Assembly: GCA_934622035.1 (NCBI GenBank)
Contig: CAKTVG010000010.1
Coordinates: 1 to 64,000, forward strand
Direction: 5' to 3'
DNA length: 64,000 nucleotides
Source: an uncultured Oscillospiraceae bacterium
GTDB lineage: Bacteria > Bacillota > Clostridia > Oscillospirales > Oscillospiraceae
Made by a program: the position numbers and the translations under genes
Shown here: positions 24,345-33,134 of the stretch, piece after piece
Position numbering within the stretch: position 1 is the first letter of the stretch
How the letters are laid out: each line of letters starts with the position of its first letter
Notes under the pieces: model-generated
Databases searched by the model: none
What the model was told of the DNA's origin: nothing
Seen by the model: the letters and a program-made list of their open reading frames with translations, nothing else

Positions 24345-24379
24345 AAAAAACTTCCTCTGCGGGAATCCCGCAGAGGAAG
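24345..24379 (-). terminator. Attenuator terminator in the exporter leader
   Basis: A perfect 13-base stem (24351-24363 with 24367-24379, 3-base loop) followed on the minus strand by a T6 run (24345-24350). It lies between the leader peptide gene and the first exporter gene, so it would end transcription before the structural genes unless antiterminated. Its upstream arm can also pair with a CCGCAGGG stretch inside the leader peptide gene, forming an 8-base antiterminator with one G:U pair. Confidence 0.82.
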
Positions 24380-24400
24380 CGCAAAAAGTCCGTAAAAAGC

Positions 24401-24469
24401 CTAGTGCGGACAACGCGCAGAAATCCCTGCGGAAACAGCATTCACCAATGCAAAAACGAGCTTTTTCAT
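24401..24469 (-). CDS. Leader peptide of the ABC exporter operon
   Basis: A 22-residue frame starting MKKLVFALVNAVSAG and ending RCPH, with AAGGAAG about 10 bases before the ATG. It begins roughly 30 bases after the predicted transcription start and ends 22 bases before the attenuator stem. The frame contains the sequence that can pair with the left arm of that stem. A ribosome stalled or slowed on it by an antibiotic would change which hairpin forms. The length and sequence are unlike the 54-residue BmrB peptide, but the layout is equivalent. Confidence 0.65.
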   Translation of the reverse strand: MKKLVFALVNAVSAGISARCPH

Positions 24470-24504
24470 TCTGCGCACTTCCTTTCTTGTAAATTCTACA
24501 TTCT

Positions 24505-24533
24505 AGTATAGGAACATCTTCGCAATTTGTCAA
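24505..24533 (-). promoter_or_regulatory. Promoter of the ABC exporter operon
   Basis: Minus-strand consensus TTGACA (24528-24533) and TATACT (24505-24510), 17-base spacer. It gives a leader of about 210 bases. Confidence 0.82.
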
Positions 24534-24563
24534 GAGAAAAGCCGAAAAAGTGCAAAAAAGGCA

Positions 24564-26249
24564 TCATTCTCCGCTGCACAGCTTCTCCGCAATGGCCTGC
24601 ATCCGCTGCTCGTCCGCCTTGCACACCGCGCGGTCGTAGCTCAAAAGGCCGTTCGTCTCGTCCTCGACGTCGGAGAGCTGTGTATAGATAGCAGCGCACA
24701 GGCCCTTTCCCTTTGCCGGGAGGATCTGTTCCAGATAGAGCCGCTCCAGCTCGTCCTGAAACGCCGCGCTTTCGCGGAAGCTGCGGTAGCCATAGTTCTG
24801 CTCCAGGTTGAAGATATGCCCCTCAGGGCGGTAGGAGTAGCCGCCGAATTCCGAAAGCACCAGCGGCTTTCCGCTCTTCGGCATCCGCACCGGCTTAAAA
24901 TAGACGTGCAGGCTCTCCACATCGCTCTCTCCGTTCCTGAACCAGCCGGAGCTCGAATCGATAAAGCGGGACGCGTCCAGCTCCCTCAGGCGGCGGTACT
25001 GTGCCCGGCTGTCGAACTGCCCCCAGCCCTCGTTGAAGATCGTCCAATAGCACACGCAGGGGTGCTTTTCCAGCCTGCGGACGGTTTCTTCCATGCCAAG
25101 CGTAAACTCGCGCCGCGTCTGTGCACTGCGGTGCAGCCCGCGGTCGGGCAGATGCTGAATGCCTATCGTCGGCAGCACCGTGTCGCGCAGGAAGTCGTAG
25201 CGGCCATTGTTCACCATATCCTGAAAAACCACCATGCCCAGCCGGTCGCAGGCGAAATAGAACAGCTCCGGCTCGACCTTGATGTGCTTGCGCAGAGTGT
25301 TGAAGCCCAGGCGCTTCATCGCGAGGATGTCCTCGTCAAAGCACACCGGGTCGGCGGGCGTGAGAATACCGTCGCTCCAATACCCCTGATCCAGTACGCC
25401 GTGGAAGAAATAGGGCCTGCCGTTCAGACACAGGCGGGGGAAGCCGCCGATCTCCTTTACCTCCAGCGTCCGCAGGGCGAAATAGCTGCACACCTTGTCC
25501 GTCAGCGTCTCCAGCTCGACCTCGTAGAGATAGGGATCCTCCGGCGACCACAGGCGAGGCGCATCCAGCTTCACCTCCGCACAGCCGGTGGAAAACGTGC
25601 GCTCCAGCACTCCCTGCGGCGTCCGGATGCGCAGGACGCCCTCCTGCGCGCCCTCGATCTGCACGCGGACGCCGCCGGCCTCCGTTTCATAGCGCACGGC
25701 GCGGATGTACTCCGCAGAAACACTCTCCATCCAGACCGTCTGCCAGATGCCGGACACCGGCGTGTACCACATACCGCCGCGTTTTTGTTTCTGCTTCCCA
25801 TAGGGCAGGATATGCTCGGACAGATGATCCTCCACGCGCACCAGCAGCGTGTTTTCCTCCTGTAAAGCGTCCGTCACATCAAAGGAGAAGGGCGCGTAGC
25901 CGCCGCGGTGCGTGCCGAGACACACACCGTTGAGCCAGACCTCCGCGAGCTGATCGACCGCGCCGAAATGCAGCAGAACGCGCTCGTTGACAAAGCCCTG
26001 CGGCAGGCGGAAGCTTCTGCGGTAGTAGAGCCGCTGCGCCTCCGGGAAGCGCTCGTGTACCCCCGAGAGCAGAGACTCCGGCGGAAATGGCACGCGAATC
26101 CTGCGGTCAAACCGCTCCGGATTTCCGACGGAGAACTCCCATTCTCCGTTCAGGTTCAGGTAGGAATCGCGCCGCAGCGTGGGCCGGGGGTAGGCCTGCC
26201 ACGGCGTTCCGGTCAGCGCCCTGCCGCGTTCGGTCCAAAGGTCAACCAT
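24564..26249 (-). CDS. Glycoside hydrolase family 2 enzyme
   Basis: A 561-residue GH2 protein with an N-terminal sugar-binding domain (about 30-180), an Ig-like domain (about 180-270) and a TIM-barrel catalytic domain. The acid/base glutamate is Glu407 in FNEGWGQF and the nucleophile Glu467 in LSEFGGY. It is shorter than LacZ and close to the compact glucuronidase/galactosidase members; the exact glycoside cannot be read. There is no signal peptide, so it acts in the cytoplasm. AAAGGAG precedes ATG 26249. It overlaps the MFS gene by 8 bases, suggesting that the transporter imports its substrate. Confidence 0.88.
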   Translation of the reverse strand: MVDLWTERGRALTGTPWQAYPRPTLRRDSYLNLNGEWEFSVGNPERFDRRIRVPFPPESLLSGVHERFPEAQRLYYRRSFRLPQGFVNERVLLHFGAVDQLAEVWLNGVCLGTHRGGYAPFSFDVTDALQEENTLLVRVEDHLSEHILPYGKQKQKRGGMWYTPVSGIWQTVWMESVSAEYIRAVRYETEAGGVRVQIEGAQEGVLRIRTPQGVLERTFSTGCAEVKLDAPRLWSPEDPYLYEVELETLTDKVCSYFALRTLEVKEIGGFPRLCLNGRPYFFHGVLDQGYWSDGILTPADPVCFDEDILAMKRLGFNTLRKHIKVEPELFYFACDRLGMVVFQDMVNNGRYDFLRDTVLPTIGIQHLPDRGLHRSAQTRREFTLGMEETVRRLEKHPCVCYWTIFNEGWGQFDSRAQYRRLRELDASRFIDSSSGWFRNGESDVESLHVYFKPVRMPKSGKPLVLSEFGGYSYRPEGHIFNLEQNYGYRSFRESAAFQDELERLYLEQILPAKGKGLCAAIYTQLSDVEDETNGLLSYDRAVCKADEQRMQAIAEKLCSGE

Positions 26250-27549
26250 TTCCGCGCTCCTTTCGCTTCAGCAGACGGAACTCCACGGCAAGCACCAGAA
26301 ACACGCAGGCCGCCGCAAGAAACGCCGCAAGAAAAATGTTCCGATTGGGAAGGAAAGAGGTCGTACCGTCGTCATTCAGGACGGTCTGCGCATGCTTTAA
26401 AACCGCCGCGCCGATGGCCGGGCCGATGATGCCCGGAATCAGCACCTGACCGACGATGCGCAGCCCCTGGAACATGCCCGCGCGGTGCGCCGGGGTGTGG
26501 TCGCGCAGCATCGCGCCGAAAACCGCCATGCCCGCCAGATAACCGCTCATCATCAGAAGCGAGCCGAGGAAGACCGGCGCCGTCGCACGGAAGAAATACA
26601 AAACCACATAGCCCGCCATCAGCATGGCCATGGCCGGAACGATGGTTTTGCGGAAGTGCAGCCGGTCGTACAGCCGTCCGTAAAACAGCGTGACCACCGC
26701 CGCCAGCACGATCGCCGGGGCCATAATGAACACATAGTTGTCCATGCCCAGCGTTTCGCTGTAGTAAAGAATCAGGTAGGGCATGAAGATCTGAATGGAG
26801 ATGCCGAACACGGCAAAGGCCGCAAGCGTCACATAGAGCACCGGATTTTCCTGCACGACGCCCGGCCGGAAGCCATAGAAGATATTTTTAAAATAGCTCT
26901 GGTTTTCCGCCGTTTTTGTGCCGGTGTCGCGAATCAGAAACAGGCCAAGCACGCCCGCCGCCAGCACGACGCTGCCGATGATTCCATAAATCACCGTCCA
27001 GCTTTCGGCCTTGTCCAGATCAAAGCCCATAAAGCCGCCGAAGACCACCAGGATTGCCAGCAGCGGCATCATGGCGTTGATGCCCTCTGCGGAGCCGCGG
27101 TTTGTCTCATCCGTGGCATCCGTCAGCCAGGCGTTGAAGCAGGCGTCGTTGGCCGAGGAGCCGAAGAAGGTCATCACGCAGTCCATAACGATCACCAGCG
27201 ACACACCGACGGAGGCCGCCGAGGCTGCCATGGGGAAAAGCGATTCAATCACATCCATCCGCAGCAGCGCAAAGCACCAGATGGAAACGCCCCAGAGGAT
27301 GTAGCCGCCGCAGATAAAAATCCGCCGCTTGCCTAGCTTGTCGGACAGTGCGCCGATGAGCAGCGTCGTCACCGTCGCGGCAAAGGCGCTCGCCGCGACC
27401 ATCAGAGAGATATCCGAAGCGCTCGCGCGGAACATCTTATAGATAAATACGTTGAAATACATATTCTCCACAACCCACGCGATCTGACCGATCAGGCTGA
27501 ACACCACCAGCGCCAGCCAGAATCTGGAGGACAGCTTTGTTTTCTTCAT
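26242..27549 (-). CDS. MFS transporter, probably for a sugar or glycoside
   Basis: A 435-residue major facilitator with about twelve membrane helices. The loop 2-3 motif is visible as GALSDKLGKRR (about residues 65-75), and a central cytoplasmic loop follows helix 6. It is the first gene of a two-gene unit with the GH2 enzyme, so import of a glycoside for cytoplasmic cleavage is the likely role; this is inferred from the overlap. The C-terminus ends in a basic cluster, LLKRKERGNG. Confidence 0.8.
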   Translation of the reverse strand: MKKTKLSSRFWLALVVFSLIGQIAWVVENMYFNVFIYKMFRASASDISLMVAASAFAATVTTLLIGALSDKLGKRRIFICGGYILWGVSIWCFALLRMDVIESLFPMAASAASVGVSLVIVMDCVMTFFGSSANDACFNAWLTDATDETNRGSAEGINAMMPLLAILVVFGGFMGFDLDKAESWTVIYGIIGSVVLAAGVLGLFLIRDTGTKTAENQSYFKNIFYGFRPGVVQENPVLYVTLAAFAVFGISIQIFMPYLILYYSETLGMDNYVFIMAPAIVLAAVVTLFYGRLYDRLHFRKTIVPAMAMLMAGYVVLYFFRATAPVFLGSLLMMSGYLAGMAVFGAMLRDHTPAHRAGMFQGLRIVGQVLIPGIIGPAIGAAVLKHAQTVLNDDGTTSFLPNRNIFLAAFLAAACVFLVLAVEFRLLKRKERGNG

Positions 27550-27575
27550 GCCGCACCGCCTTTTCTTTTTCTTTT

Positions 27576-27604
27576 ATCGTATCACAGGCGTCCGAAAAGC
27601 GCAA
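27576..27604 (-). promoter_or_regulatory. Promoter of the MFS-GH2 unit
   Basis: Minus-strand TTGCGC (27599-27604) and TACGAT (27576-27581), 17-base spacer. It is weak, and back to back with the stronger plus-strand promoter at 27610-27638. Confidence 0.4.
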
Positions 27605-27609
27605 GCGGC

Positions 27610-27638
27610 TTGTCATTTTTTCCGCGCTGTGGTATACT
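27610..27638 (+). promoter_or_regulatory. Promoter of the PAP2-DUF3786 operon
   Basis: TTGTCA (27610-27615) and TATACT (27633-27638), 17-base spacer. The expected transcription start near 27645 rules out the ATG at 27647 as a normal start codon. Confidence 0.75.
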
Positions 27639-27667
27639 AATTTCAAATGAAATTAGGAGGCATTCTC

Positions 27668-28591
27668 TTGGGCTTTTTGCAGCTTCTTGCATCCATCCGC
27701 AATCCGGTGCTCAATGCGGTGATGCAGTTTTTTACCGAGCTGGGCGGCGAGGCAGTTTTCATGCTGCTGGCGCTGTTCATTTTCTGGTGCGTGAATAAGG
27801 AAGAGGGCTATTATCTGCTTTTCGTCGGCTTTCTCGGCACCATCTTCAACCAGTTTCTCAAGCTGCTCTTCCGGATTCCCCGTCCCTGGGTCAAGGATCC
27901 GGATTTTAAAATCGTGGAAAGCGCCCGCGCGGGCGCAACGGGCTATTCCTTTCCCTCCGGCCACACGCAGAACGTCGTCGGCACCTTCGGCGGCATCGCC
28001 CGCTGGGAAAAGAAGCCCTGGCTGCGCGCCGTCTGCATTGCCGTGCTGCTCCTGACCTCCTTTTCCCGGATGTACCTCGGCGTACACACGCCGCTGGACG
28101 TGGGCGTCTCCTTCGCCATAGCGATCGTTCTGATTTTCGTTCTCTACCCCGTCGTACGCTACTGCGCGCAGAAGCCACAGCGGATGTATGCTCTTCTGGC
28201 CGTCATGACCGCGATTTCCCTCGCCTATGTGCTCTATGCCAACCTCGCCGCCTTCCCCGCGGACATCGACGAGCCCAACCTCTATGAGGGGCGGAAAAAC
28301 AGCTATTCCCTGCTGGGTGCGCTGCTGGGCTTCTGCCTCGGCTACGGTCTGGAATGCAAATACGTCAGATTTGATACCAAGGCCGTCTGGTGGGCGCAGT
28401 TTTTGAAGGTCGTTCTCGGTTTGATTGCCGTTCTCGCCGTCAAGGAAGGGCTGAAGATCGCCTTCTCCGGCATGGGCTTTACCTGGCTGGGCACCAATGC
28501 CATCCGCTATTTTGCTGTCGTGCTGGTCGCCGCGGTTGTCTGGCCGCTGACCTTCCCGTGGTTCGCTCGTATGGGGAGAAGGGCGGCATGA
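27668..28591 (+). CDS. PAP2-family membrane phosphatase
   Basis: A 307-residue integral membrane protein with the three phosphatase motifs of the PAP2 family: KLLFRIPRPW, YSFPSGHTQN and SRMYLGVHTPLDV. Such enzymes remove phosphate from lipid phosphates such as phosphatidic acid or undecaprenyl pyrophosphate. After the PAP2 core it has a long additional membrane region (about residues 155-305). Start TTG 27668 is 7 bases after AGGAGG; the in-frame ATG at 27647 would lie at or before the transcription start. It is the first gene of a six-gene unit with overlapping starts and stops. Confidence 0.85.
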   Translation: MGFLQLLASIRNPVLNAVMQFFTELGGEAVFMLLALFIFWCVNKEEGYYLLFVGFLGTIFNQFLKLLFRIPRPWVKDPDFKIVESARAGATGYSFPSGHTQNVVGTFGGIARWEKKPWLRAVCIAVLLLTSFSRMYLGVHTPLDVGVSFAIAIVLIFVLYPVVRYCAQKPQRMYALLAVMTAISLAYVLYANLAAFPADIDEPNLYEGRKNSYSLLGALLGFCLGYGLECKYVRFDTKAVWWAQFLKVVLGLIAVLAVKEGLKIAFSGMGFTWLGTNAIRYFAVVLVAAVVWPLTFPWFARMGRRAA

Positions 28592-29541
28592 AGGTCTTTT
28601 GGATCCTTTTGATCGTTCTCGCAGCGCTGCTTCTGCTGCTGTTTTTACTCACCTACTATATCATGCGCTATGCCTGCCGCCGCGGCAAAACGCTCGGCAC
28701 GGATCTGAGCAAGGAGCTGGAGCATTCCTCCTTCCGGCGCTACAAGGACGGCATCCTTCAGGCGCAGCAATGGCTGGCGCAGCAGCCGCAGGAGGAGGTC
28801 TTCCTCACCTCCTATGACGGTCTGCGTCTTCGCGCACGCTATATTCCCTGCGAAAACGCGCGGGCGACGCTCCTGCTCTTTCACGGCTGGCGCAGCCATC
28901 CGGAGGTGGATTTCGGCATTGCCTTCTCCTTTTATCAGTCGCTGGGGCTGAACCTGCTTCTGCCGGATGAGCGGGCACAGGGCGGCTCTGAGGGCAGATG
29001 CATCACCTTCGGTATCCGGGAGCGGCATGACGTTCTGCGCTGGGTGCAGTGGGTCAACGAGTGCTTCGGCGCGGAGCAGCCGCTGCTGCTGGGCGGTCTT
29101 TCCATGGGCGCGTCCACCGTGCTCATGGCCTGCGGGGAGCCGCTTTCCTCCAATGTACGCGGCGTGATCGCCGACTGCGGCTTCACCTCCCCCTGGGATA
29201 TCATCGGCAAGTGCATGCGGGACTTCCACCTGCCGGCAAAGCTTCTGCTGCCGCTGGTGGATTTGCAGGCCAGCCTGTTTGCAGGCTTCTCCCTGAAGGA
29301 GTATTCCACGCTGGAGGCCATGCAGAAAACAGCGCTTCCCATCTTTCTCGCCCACGGCGAGGCGGACACCTTTGTTCCCTGTGAGATGTCCAAGCAGAAC
29401 TACGCCGCCTGTGCATCGAAGGATAAAACGCTCCTGCTCACGCCGGAAGCCGGTCATGGACAGAGCTACCCGAAACAGACCGAGCGCTATCAGAACGCCG
29501 TGCGCGCCTTTGTAGAGCGCGCGCTGGGAGGAAACGAATGA
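28588..29541 (+). CDS. Alpha/beta hydrolase with N-terminal membrane anchor
   Basis: A 317-residue protein with one N-terminal hydrophobic segment (about 3-24) and an alpha/beta hydrolase fold. The nucleophile elbow is GGLSMGAS, the acid probably the Asp in AHGEADTFVP, and the histidine in EAGHGQSYP; LLFHGWRSHPEVD holds the oxyanion region. It probably acts at the outer face of the membrane. The substrate is unknown; a similar secreted hydrolase lies at 35364-36410. ATGA overlaps link it to the genes on both sides. Confidence 0.82.
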   Translation: MKVFWILLIVLAALLLLLFLLTYYIMRYACRRGKTLGTDLSKELEHSSFRRYKDGILQAQQWLAQQPQEEVFLTSYDGLRLRARYIPCENARATLLLFHGWRSHPEVDFGIAFSFYQSLGLNLLLPDERAQGGSEGRCITFGIRERHDVLRWVQWVNECFGAEQPLLLGGLSMGASTVLMACGEPLSSNVRGVIADCGFTSPWDIIGKCMRDFHLPAKLLLPLVDLQASLFAGFSLKEYSTLEAMQKTALPIFLAHGEADTFVPCEMSKQNYAACASKDKTLLLTPEAGHGQSYPKQTERYQNAVRAFVERALGGNE

Positions 29542-30092
29542 ACTACGCAGCAATCAAAACCTATGACATTGCCAACGGCCCCGGCGTGCGCACGTCGGTT
29601 TTTGTCTCCGGCTGCACGCGCCACTGCAAGGAATGCTTTCAGCCGCAGACCTGGGACTTCAACTACGGCGAGCCGATGACGCAGGAGGTCATCGACGGCA
29701 TTTTGCAGTCGATGGAGCCGCCGCACATCGCCGGGCTGACCGTCCTCGGCGGCGAGCCGTTCGAGCCGAAGAATCAGGCGGGCGTGCTCGATCTGGTTCG
29801 GCAGGTGCGCGCGCGCTATCCCGAAAAAAGTCTCTGGGCCTTCACGGGCTATCTTCTCGACCGGGAGCTGCTGGCCGGGACGGTCGGCGATTTGGCGCTG
29901 GTGCGCGGCATTCTCGCCTGTCTGAACGTCCTTGTGGACGGCCCCTTTGAAATTGCAAAAAAGGACCTGCTGCTGCGCTTCCGCGGCTCGTCCAATCAGC
30001 GTCTGATCGACGTACCGAAAACACTTGCTGCCGGGACGGTCGTCCTTTGGGACGACGGCTGGCAGCGCGGAGGAAACCATGCAAAAGATTAA
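29538..30092 (+). CDS. nrdG: Anaerobic ribonucleotide reductase activating protein
   Basis: A 184-residue radical SAM activase that installs the glycyl radical in the class III reductase NrdD. The iron-sulfur motif CTRHCKEC is complete (Cys26, Cys30, Cys33), followed by LTVLGGEPFEP. N-terminal YDIANGPGVRTSVFVSGC is typical. No nrdD gene is in the window, so it acts on an enzyme encoded elsewhere. The start overlaps the hydrolase stop. Together with dut just downstream it points to DNA precursor supply. Confidence 0.92.
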   Translation: MNYAAIKTYDIANGPGVRTSVFVSGCTRHCKECFQPQTWDFNYGEPMTQEVIDGILQSMEPPHIAGLTVLGGEPFEPKNQAGVLDLVRQVRARYPEKSLWAFTGYLLDRELLAGTVGDLALVRGILACLNVLVDGPFEIAKKDLLLRFRGSSNQRLIDVPKTLAAGTVVLWDDGWQRGGNHAKD

Positions 30093-30519
30093 CGTAAAAA
30101 AGCTGCGGCCGGAGGCAAAGCTCCCGGTCTACGGCACCGAGTTTTCCGCAGGCGCGGATCTCTGCGCCTGCCTCGACGCGCCCGTGACGCTTCAGCCGGG
30201 CGAGACAAGACTCATCTCCATCGGCATCGCCATGGAAATCCCCGCGGGCTATGCCGGGCTGGTCTTCGCCCGCAGCGGCCTTGCCACGAAGCGCGGCCTT
30301 GCCCCGGCAAACAAGGTTGGCGTCATCGACCCTGACTACCGTGGCGAGTTCTTCGTCCCGCTGCGCAACGAAAGCGCCGTCCCGCAGACGATTGAGCACG
30401 GCGAACGCATCGCACAGATGATCCTCACGCCCTTCCTGACGGCGCAATTCATCGAGACCGAGACGCTGTCCGACACCGTGCGCGGCGTGGGCGGCTTCGG
30501 CTCGACGGGGACGAAATGA
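30079..30519 (+). CDS. dut: dUTP diphosphatase
   Basis: A 146-residue trimeric dUTPase that converts dUTP to dUMP and keeps uracil out of DNA. The conserved motifs are in order: AGADLCA, ARSGLATKRGL, GVIDPDYRGE, HGERIAQM and the C-terminal RGVGGFGSTG lid. ATG 30079 follows CGGAGG. It starts 14 bases before the nrdG stop, and its stop overlaps the start of ygiQ. Confidence 0.95.
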   Translation: MQKINVKKLRPEAKLPVYGTEFSAGADLCACLDAPVTLQPGETRLISIGIAMEIPAGYAGLVFARSGLATKRGLAPANKVGVIDPDYRGEFFVPLRNESAVPQTIEHGERIAQMILTPFLTAQFIETETLSDTVRGVGGFGSTGTK

Positions 30520-32477
30520 GCGGCGGTTTTCTGCCCGTTTCCGCGCAGGAAATGCGGGCGTTGGGCTGGCAGCAGCCGGATTTTGTCTACGTCATCGGCG
30601 ATGCCTATGTGGACCACCCCTCCTTCGGCCACGCCATCATCAGCCGCGTGCTGGAGGCGGCGGGCTATAAGGTCGCCATCGTCTCTCAGCCGGACTGGAA
30701 GGACGAAAACTCCGTCAATATCTTCGGCACACCGCGCCTCGGCTTTCTCGTCACCGGCGGCAACATGGACTCCATGGTCAACCACTACTCCGTCAGCAAG
30801 CACCGCCGCAAGGCCGACGCCTACACGCCCGGCGGCGTGACCGGCAAACGTCCGGATTATGCGACGGTGGTCTACTGCAACCTCATCCGCCGGACACATC
30901 CCAAGATTCCCATTCTGATCGGCGGCATTGAGGCGAGCCTGCGCCGTCTGGCGCACTACGACTACTGGTCGGACAAGCTCAAGCGCTCCATTCTGCTGGA
31001 TGCCCAGGCGGATTTGCTCCTCTATGGCATGGGTGAGCGAAGCATCGTCGAGGCCGCGGACGCGCTGGCCAGTGGGCTTTCCATCCGTGACCTGACCTTT
31101 ATTGACGGCACGGTCTACCGCACGGACGATCCCTCCGGCGTCGTCGATGCGATCACGCTTCCCTCCTTTGAAGCGCTGAAGGCAGATAAGCGCCGCTATG
31201 CCGAGAGCTTTTACATCCAGTACCAGAACACCGACCCCTTCCGCGCCAAGCGGCTGATCGAGCCATATGGCCGGGAGTTCATCGTACAGAACCCGCCGCA
31301 GAAGCCGCTTTCCACACAGGAAATGGACGACATCTACACCCTGCCCTATCAGAATGCGCCGCATCCGTCGTACAAGGGCGGCGTGCCCGCCATTTCCGAG
31401 GTGCGCTTCAGTCTGGTGTCCAACCGCGGCTGCTTCGGCGGCTGCTCCTTCTGTGCGCTGACCTTCCATCAGGGGCGCATCGTGCAGACGCGCAGCCACG
31501 AATCCATCCTCAGCGAGGCGCGGGAAATGACCAAAGCACCGGATTTCAAGGGCTATATTCACGATGTCGGCGGACCGACGGCCAACTTCCGCCGTCCGGC
31601 CTGCGACAAGCAGCTCAAATCCGGCGTCTGTCCAAACCGGCAGTGCCTCTTCCCCGCTCCCTGCAAGAATCTTGTCGCAGAGCACACGGATTATGTTGCG
31701 CTGCTGCGCAAGCTGCGCGCGCTCCCCGGTGTGAAAAAGGTCTTCATCCGCAGCGGCATCCGTTTTGACTATCTGCTGGCCGATCCGGATCCCACCTTTC
31801 TGAAGGAGCTGGTGGAGCACCACGTCTCCGGCCAGCTCAAGGTTGCGCCGGAGCATGTGTCCGACCGCGTTCTGCATTATATGGGCAAGCCGCGCCACGC
31901 GGTCTACCAGAAATTCTGCCATAAATACGCCAATCTCAATGAAAAGGAGGGGCGGAAGCAATATCTCGTCCCCTACCTCATGAGTTCTCACCCCGGCTCT
32001 TCCCTCAAAGAGGCCGTGGAGCTGGCCGAATATGTCCGTGACCTGGGCTATATGCCCGAGCAGGTGCAGGATTTTTATCCCACGCCCTCGACGCTCTCGA
32101 CCGTCATGTACTACACCGGCCTGGATCCGCGGACGATGGAGCCGGTGTATGTCCCGACGGACCCGCACGAGAAGGCCATGCAGCGTGCGCTCATTCAGTA
32201 CCGCGACCCGAAGAACTACGCCCTCGTGCGCGAGGCGCTGGAAAAGGCCGGGCGGACGGATCTGATCGGCTTCGGCGAAAAATGTCTCATCCGCCCGCGC
32301 AAGGGGGAAAAGCAGCCCGAGACTCCGAAAAAAGCGCAGAATGCACCATCTCCGAAGCTGAAAAAGCCGCAAAGCCGCCAAAAGCGCCCGGAAAGGGCCG
32401 CAAAAAATGCGCCGCCGGTTCCCACGGCAGCGCAGCTCCGGCAGGCGGAGCGCTATCTGAAAAGGAGGAAAAAGTGA
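30516..32477 (+). CDS. YgiQ-family radical SAM protein
   Basis: A 653-residue protein of the UPF0313/YgiQ family. The N-terminal domain (about 1-290) has GHAIISRVLEAAGYKVAI and IPILIGGIEASLRRLAHYDYW; the radical SAM core follows with the iron-sulfur motif GCFGGCSFC, and a C-terminal DUF3362-like part ends in a basic, low-complexity tail of about 60 Lys/Pro/Ala-rich residues. The reaction is unknown. It is joined to dut and to the DUF3786 gene by overlapping start and stop codons. Confidence 0.88.
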   Translation: MSGGFLPVSAQEMRALGWQQPDFVYVIGDAYVDHPSFGHAIISRVLEAAGYKVAIVSQPDWKDENSVNIFGTPRLGFLVTGGNMDSMVNHYSVSKHRRKADAYTPGGVTGKRPDYATVVYCNLIRRTHPKIPILIGGIEASLRRLAHYDYWSDKLKRSILLDAQADLLLYGMGERSIVEAADALASGLSIRDLTFIDGTVYRTDDPSGVVDAITLPSFEALKADKRRYAESFYIQYQNTDPFRAKRLIEPYGREFIVQNPPQKPLSTQEMDDIYTLPYQNAPHPSYKGGVPAISEVRFSLVSNRGCFGGCSFCALTFHQGRIVQTRSHESILSEAREMTKAPDFKGYIHDVGGPTANFRRPACDKQLKSGVCPNRQCLFPAPCKNLVAEHTDYVALLRKLRALPGVKKVFIRSGIRFDYLLADPDPTFLKELVEHHVSGQLKVAPEHVSDRVLHYMGKPRHAVYQKFCHKYANLNEKEGRKQYLVPYLMSSHPGSSLKEAVELAEYVRDLGYMPEQVQDFYPTPSTLSTVMYYTGLDPRTMEPVYVPTDPHEKAMQRALIQYRDPKNYALVREALEKAGRTDLIGFGEKCLIRPRKGEKQPETPKKAQNAPSPKLKKPQSRQKRPERAAKNAPPVPTAAQLRQAERYLKRRKK

Positions 32478-33091
32478 TGCGCAACAACTATGATCTGCAA
32501 ATGCAGGCCGCGGCAAAGGCATTTCTTTCCTATGACGCGGAGAAGCTCGCCGCTGTCTTCTCGCTGGAAAAAGACGATACCGCACTGTATCTTCCCATTC
32601 TGCGCACGCCGCACCGCGTTCTGCTGCAAAACGGCAGCGTAGAGCGGAAAAAGGACGGCTGCTGGCTTCCGGCGGGCTTTGACACGGCGATGACGGTCTA
32701 CGACCTGCTGACGAATCCGAACGGTTATCCCGTTCTCGCTCACGAGTGGTGCGCACACACGAGCTTTCATGCCGTGCAGGGCGGCACGCTGCAAGCCAGT
32801 CTGATGATCCATCCGGAGCAGTCCGCCCGTGGCTTTGACGGTCTTCCGGCGCTGCGCCGCGCCTGTGCCGCCTGCGGCGGGCAGGAGGTGGCGGGCGGCG
32901 ATTTTTCCTCCGTCCTGCCGGTCTTCACGTGTCTGCCTGTCCTGCTGCGCTACTGGGAGGCCGACGAGGAATTCCCCGCGCAGCTTCAATTTCTCTGGGA
33001 CAGGAACACCTGCCGCTATATTCGCTACGAAACCACCTACTATCTCACCGCCGCCATTTCTGAGCGGCTCAAAGAGAGCGCTTCACAGTAA
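32477..33091 (+). CDS. DUF3786-type protein
   Basis: A 204-residue cytoplasmic protein resembling the DUF3786 family of anaerobes: an N-terminal NNYDLQMQAAAKAFLSYD helix, LYLPILRTPHRVL, a central VYDLLTNPNG, and a Cys/His-containing HEWCAH and ACAACGG. The family has no settled function; conserved Cys residues suggest metal or cofactor binding. ATG 32477 follows AAAGGAGG and overlaps the ygiQ stop. Last gene of the operon, which ends at the terminator two bases later. Confidence 0.7.
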   Translation: MRNNYDLQMQAAAKAFLSYDAEKLAAVFSLEKDDTALYLPILRTPHRVLLQNGSVERKKDGCWLPAGFDTAMTVYDLLTNPNGYPVLAHEWCAHTSFHAVQGGTLQASLMIHPEQSARGFDGLPALRRACAACGGQEVAGGDFSSVLPVFTCLPVLLRYWEADEEFPAQLQFLWDRNTCRYIRYETTYYLTAAISERLKESASQ

Positions 33092-33092
33092 A

Positions 33093-33134
33093 GCACACCC
33101 GGTTCAGAAAATCTGAACCGGGTGTGCTGTTTAT
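33093..33134. terminator. Bidirectional terminator
   Basis: A perfect 16-base stem (33093-33108 with 33112-33127, loop AAA). The plus side continues TGTTTATTT and ends the PAP2-DUF3786 operon; the convergent pyrG operon ends at 33131 and can use the same hairpin. Confidence 0.85.

Noticed and set aside
30336..32756. An 806-codon minus-strand frame across dut, ygiQ and DUF3786
   Set aside because: It is antisense to three well-identified genes, with Arg/Ala-rich low-complexity translation.
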